A stretch of 24,181 nt of DNA from an uncultured Opitutales bacterium (GTDB lineage Bacteria > Verrucomicrobiota > Verrucomicrobiia > Opitutales > Intestinicryptomonadaceae), in contig URJJ01000036.1 in assembly GCA_900548185.1 (NCBI GenBank), forward strand, positions 1 through 24,181. The letters are read 5' to 3'. This document shows positions 23,441 through 24,181 of the stretch, piece by piece. The position numbers were made by a program, and so were the translations under genes. The notes beneath the pieces were generated by a model. That model did no database searches and was not told the origin of the DNA. It saw only the letters and a list, made by a program, of their open reading frames with translations. How positions within the stretch are numbered: the first letter of the stretch is position 1; each line of letters opens with the position of its first letter.

Positions 23441-24112
23441 ATGCAAGGATTTGTGAATGTTTTCAGGGCCGGAGGCCCGATGATGGTTCCGATTATCGCA
23501 GCCGGCGCTGTCGCGGGCGTGATTTTTCTGGAGAGGTTCCTTTATCTGCACAAGAGCCAGATTCGCGCCACGGACTTCATGGACGGCATCAAGACGCCGC
23601 TGAAGGCGGGGAGGCTCCTGGAGGCCCTTACGATATGCGACGAGACGCCGTGCCCCGTGTCCCGCGTGGTCAAGGCGGCGCTGCTGAACGGCAAAAACGG
23701 CAGGGCCGTCATCGTGGACTCGATAAGGGCTGCGGCGCTTCTTGAGCTTCCGCTCCTGCAAAGGAGGCTTTCGAGCATCGTGCTCATAGCGAAAATCGCG
23801 CCCATCATGGGCCTCATGGGCACGGTGCTGGCCCTTCTTGAAATATTCGCAGGCATTGGCCGCAGCGGCTCGTATTTCACGGCCGCCGAATTTTCGGCGC
23901 AGATTTACAACGCCCTTGTCAGCACGGCCGCAGGCCTGCTGCTATGCCTCGTCTCATGGGTGATGTACGCCTTCCTGCTCGGAAAGGTCAGGGCGATAGC
24001 CCACGACATAGACTGGTCTGCAAACGAAATGACCCTGTTTCTCGAGAAGGGATCGCCCGCGGACGAGGGCTTGAGGATTCCCGGAAAGGAGAGCGATGGA
24101 AGCGGGAGCTAG
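23441..24112 (+). CDS. exbB: MotA/TolQ/ExbB family proton-channel subunit
   Basis: A 223-residue inner-membrane protein. One N-terminal helix (GPMMVPIIAAGAVAGVIFLERFLYL, 12-36) is followed by a cytosolic loop and two helices carrying IAPIMGLMGTVLALLEIFAGI and NALVSTAAGLLLCLVSWVMYAFLL. The GLMGTV and ALVSTAAGLLL motifs are the pore signature of ExbB/TolQ, which use proton flow to energise outer-membrane uptake or envelope constriction. It starts five bases after the TPR gene, and its last 17 bases overlap the next gene, a TolR/ExbD-like frame. Whether it is ExbB or TolQ in function is unclear from sequence; tolB/pal/tonB are not in the window. Confidence 0.88.
   Translation: MQGFVNVFRAGGPMMVPIIAAGAVAGVIFLERFLYLHKSQIRATDFMDGIKTPLKAGRLLEALTICDETPCPVSRVVKAALLNGKNGRAVIVDSIRAAALLELPLLQRRLSSIVLIAKIAPIMGLMGTVLALLEIFAGIGRSGSYFTAAEFSAQIYNALVSTAAGLLLCLVSWVMYAFLLGKVRAIAHDIDWSANEMTLFLEKGSPADEGLRIPGKESDGSGS
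24086..24091 (+). promoter_or_regulatory. Ribosome binding site that sets the exbD start
   Basis: AAGGAG lies four bases before the ATG at 24096, inside the 3' end of exbB. It is one of the few strong Shine-Dalgarno sites in the window and marks this ATG as the start of the next gene. Confidence 0.6.
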
Positions 24113-24181
24113 GCCGGTCGACCTCATTTCAAAGGTCCACAGGGACGGCTTTTCAATGAGCGTGTTTGCGCTCTTTGACGT
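24096..24181 (+). CDS. ExbD/TolR-like protein, N-terminal part (cut by window edge)
   Basis: Twenty-eight full codons are visible: a polar start (MEAGARPVDLISKVHRDG) and then FSMSVFALFDV. ExbD/TolR proteins begin with a short cytosolic tail and then an IDVVF-type helix with a key aspartate; the DV at the edge fits this loosely. Position after exbB, the 17-base overlap and the good ribosome site all support it. The call is mainly by context, as the diagnostic helix is outside the window. Confidence 0.5.
   Translation, partial: MEAGARPVDLISKVHRDGFSMSVFALFD

Overview
This is a GC-rich (roughly 60-65% by eye) chromosomal window from a diderm bacterium. It holds 18 protein genes I can support, two of them cut by the window edges. 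I see no rRNA, tRNA, CRISPR array, insertion sequence or prophage gene. The content suggests the PVC group, most likely Verrucomicrobiota. The pointers are a large-insert signal peptidase I, a transketolase N-terminus reading SGHLGLPLG, an hpnC/hpnD/hpnE squalene route, and an ExbB-type energiser behind a secreted TPR protein. No single gene proves the phylum, so this is inference.

Layout. (1) 1-1672: the N-terminus of dnaA on the minus strand, then about 1.36 kb without a gene. That stretch has two perfect DnaA boxes, variant boxes in both orientations, AT-rich blocks and several dyads, so it is a strong oriC candidate. (2) 1673-3713: transketolase on the plus strand with a promoter candidate and an intrinsic terminator, followed by about 0.9 kb of unassigned sequence. 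(3) 4605-8213, minus strand: tatD-family nuclease, prmA and a U32/RlhA-like gene. (4) 8298-10054, plus strand: a 2-Cys peroxiredoxin and a thioredoxin reductase, each closed by a textbook terminator, together making a peroxide-reduction module if a thioredoxin is supplied elsewhere. (5) 10395-12833, minus strand: a Tat-exported cell-wall amidase, an EamA transporter whose start overlaps the amidase stop, and a GNAT acetyltransferase. (6) 13012-16859, minus strand: lepA, lepB and infC, a translation/secretion cluster closed by a terminator. (7) 17037-24181, plus strand: hpnC, an hpnD-hpnE fusion, a nucleoside-phosphorylase-fold protein, a large secreted TPR protein, exbB and the start of an exbD/tolR-like gene, all closely spaced.

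The most distinctive item is the last block. One 722-residue polypeptide joins presqualene-diphosphate synthase (HpnD) to hydroxysqualene dehydroxylase (HpnE), and hpnC lies just upstream, so the three-step route from farnesyl diphosphate to squalene is carried by two proteins. A nucleosidase-like gene and a TPR/ExbB/ExbD envelope module follow with gaps of 5-19 nt, which suggests a shared transcript linking isoprenoid-lipid synthesis and envelope energisation. No squalene-hopene cyclase lies in the window, so the final lipid is unknown.
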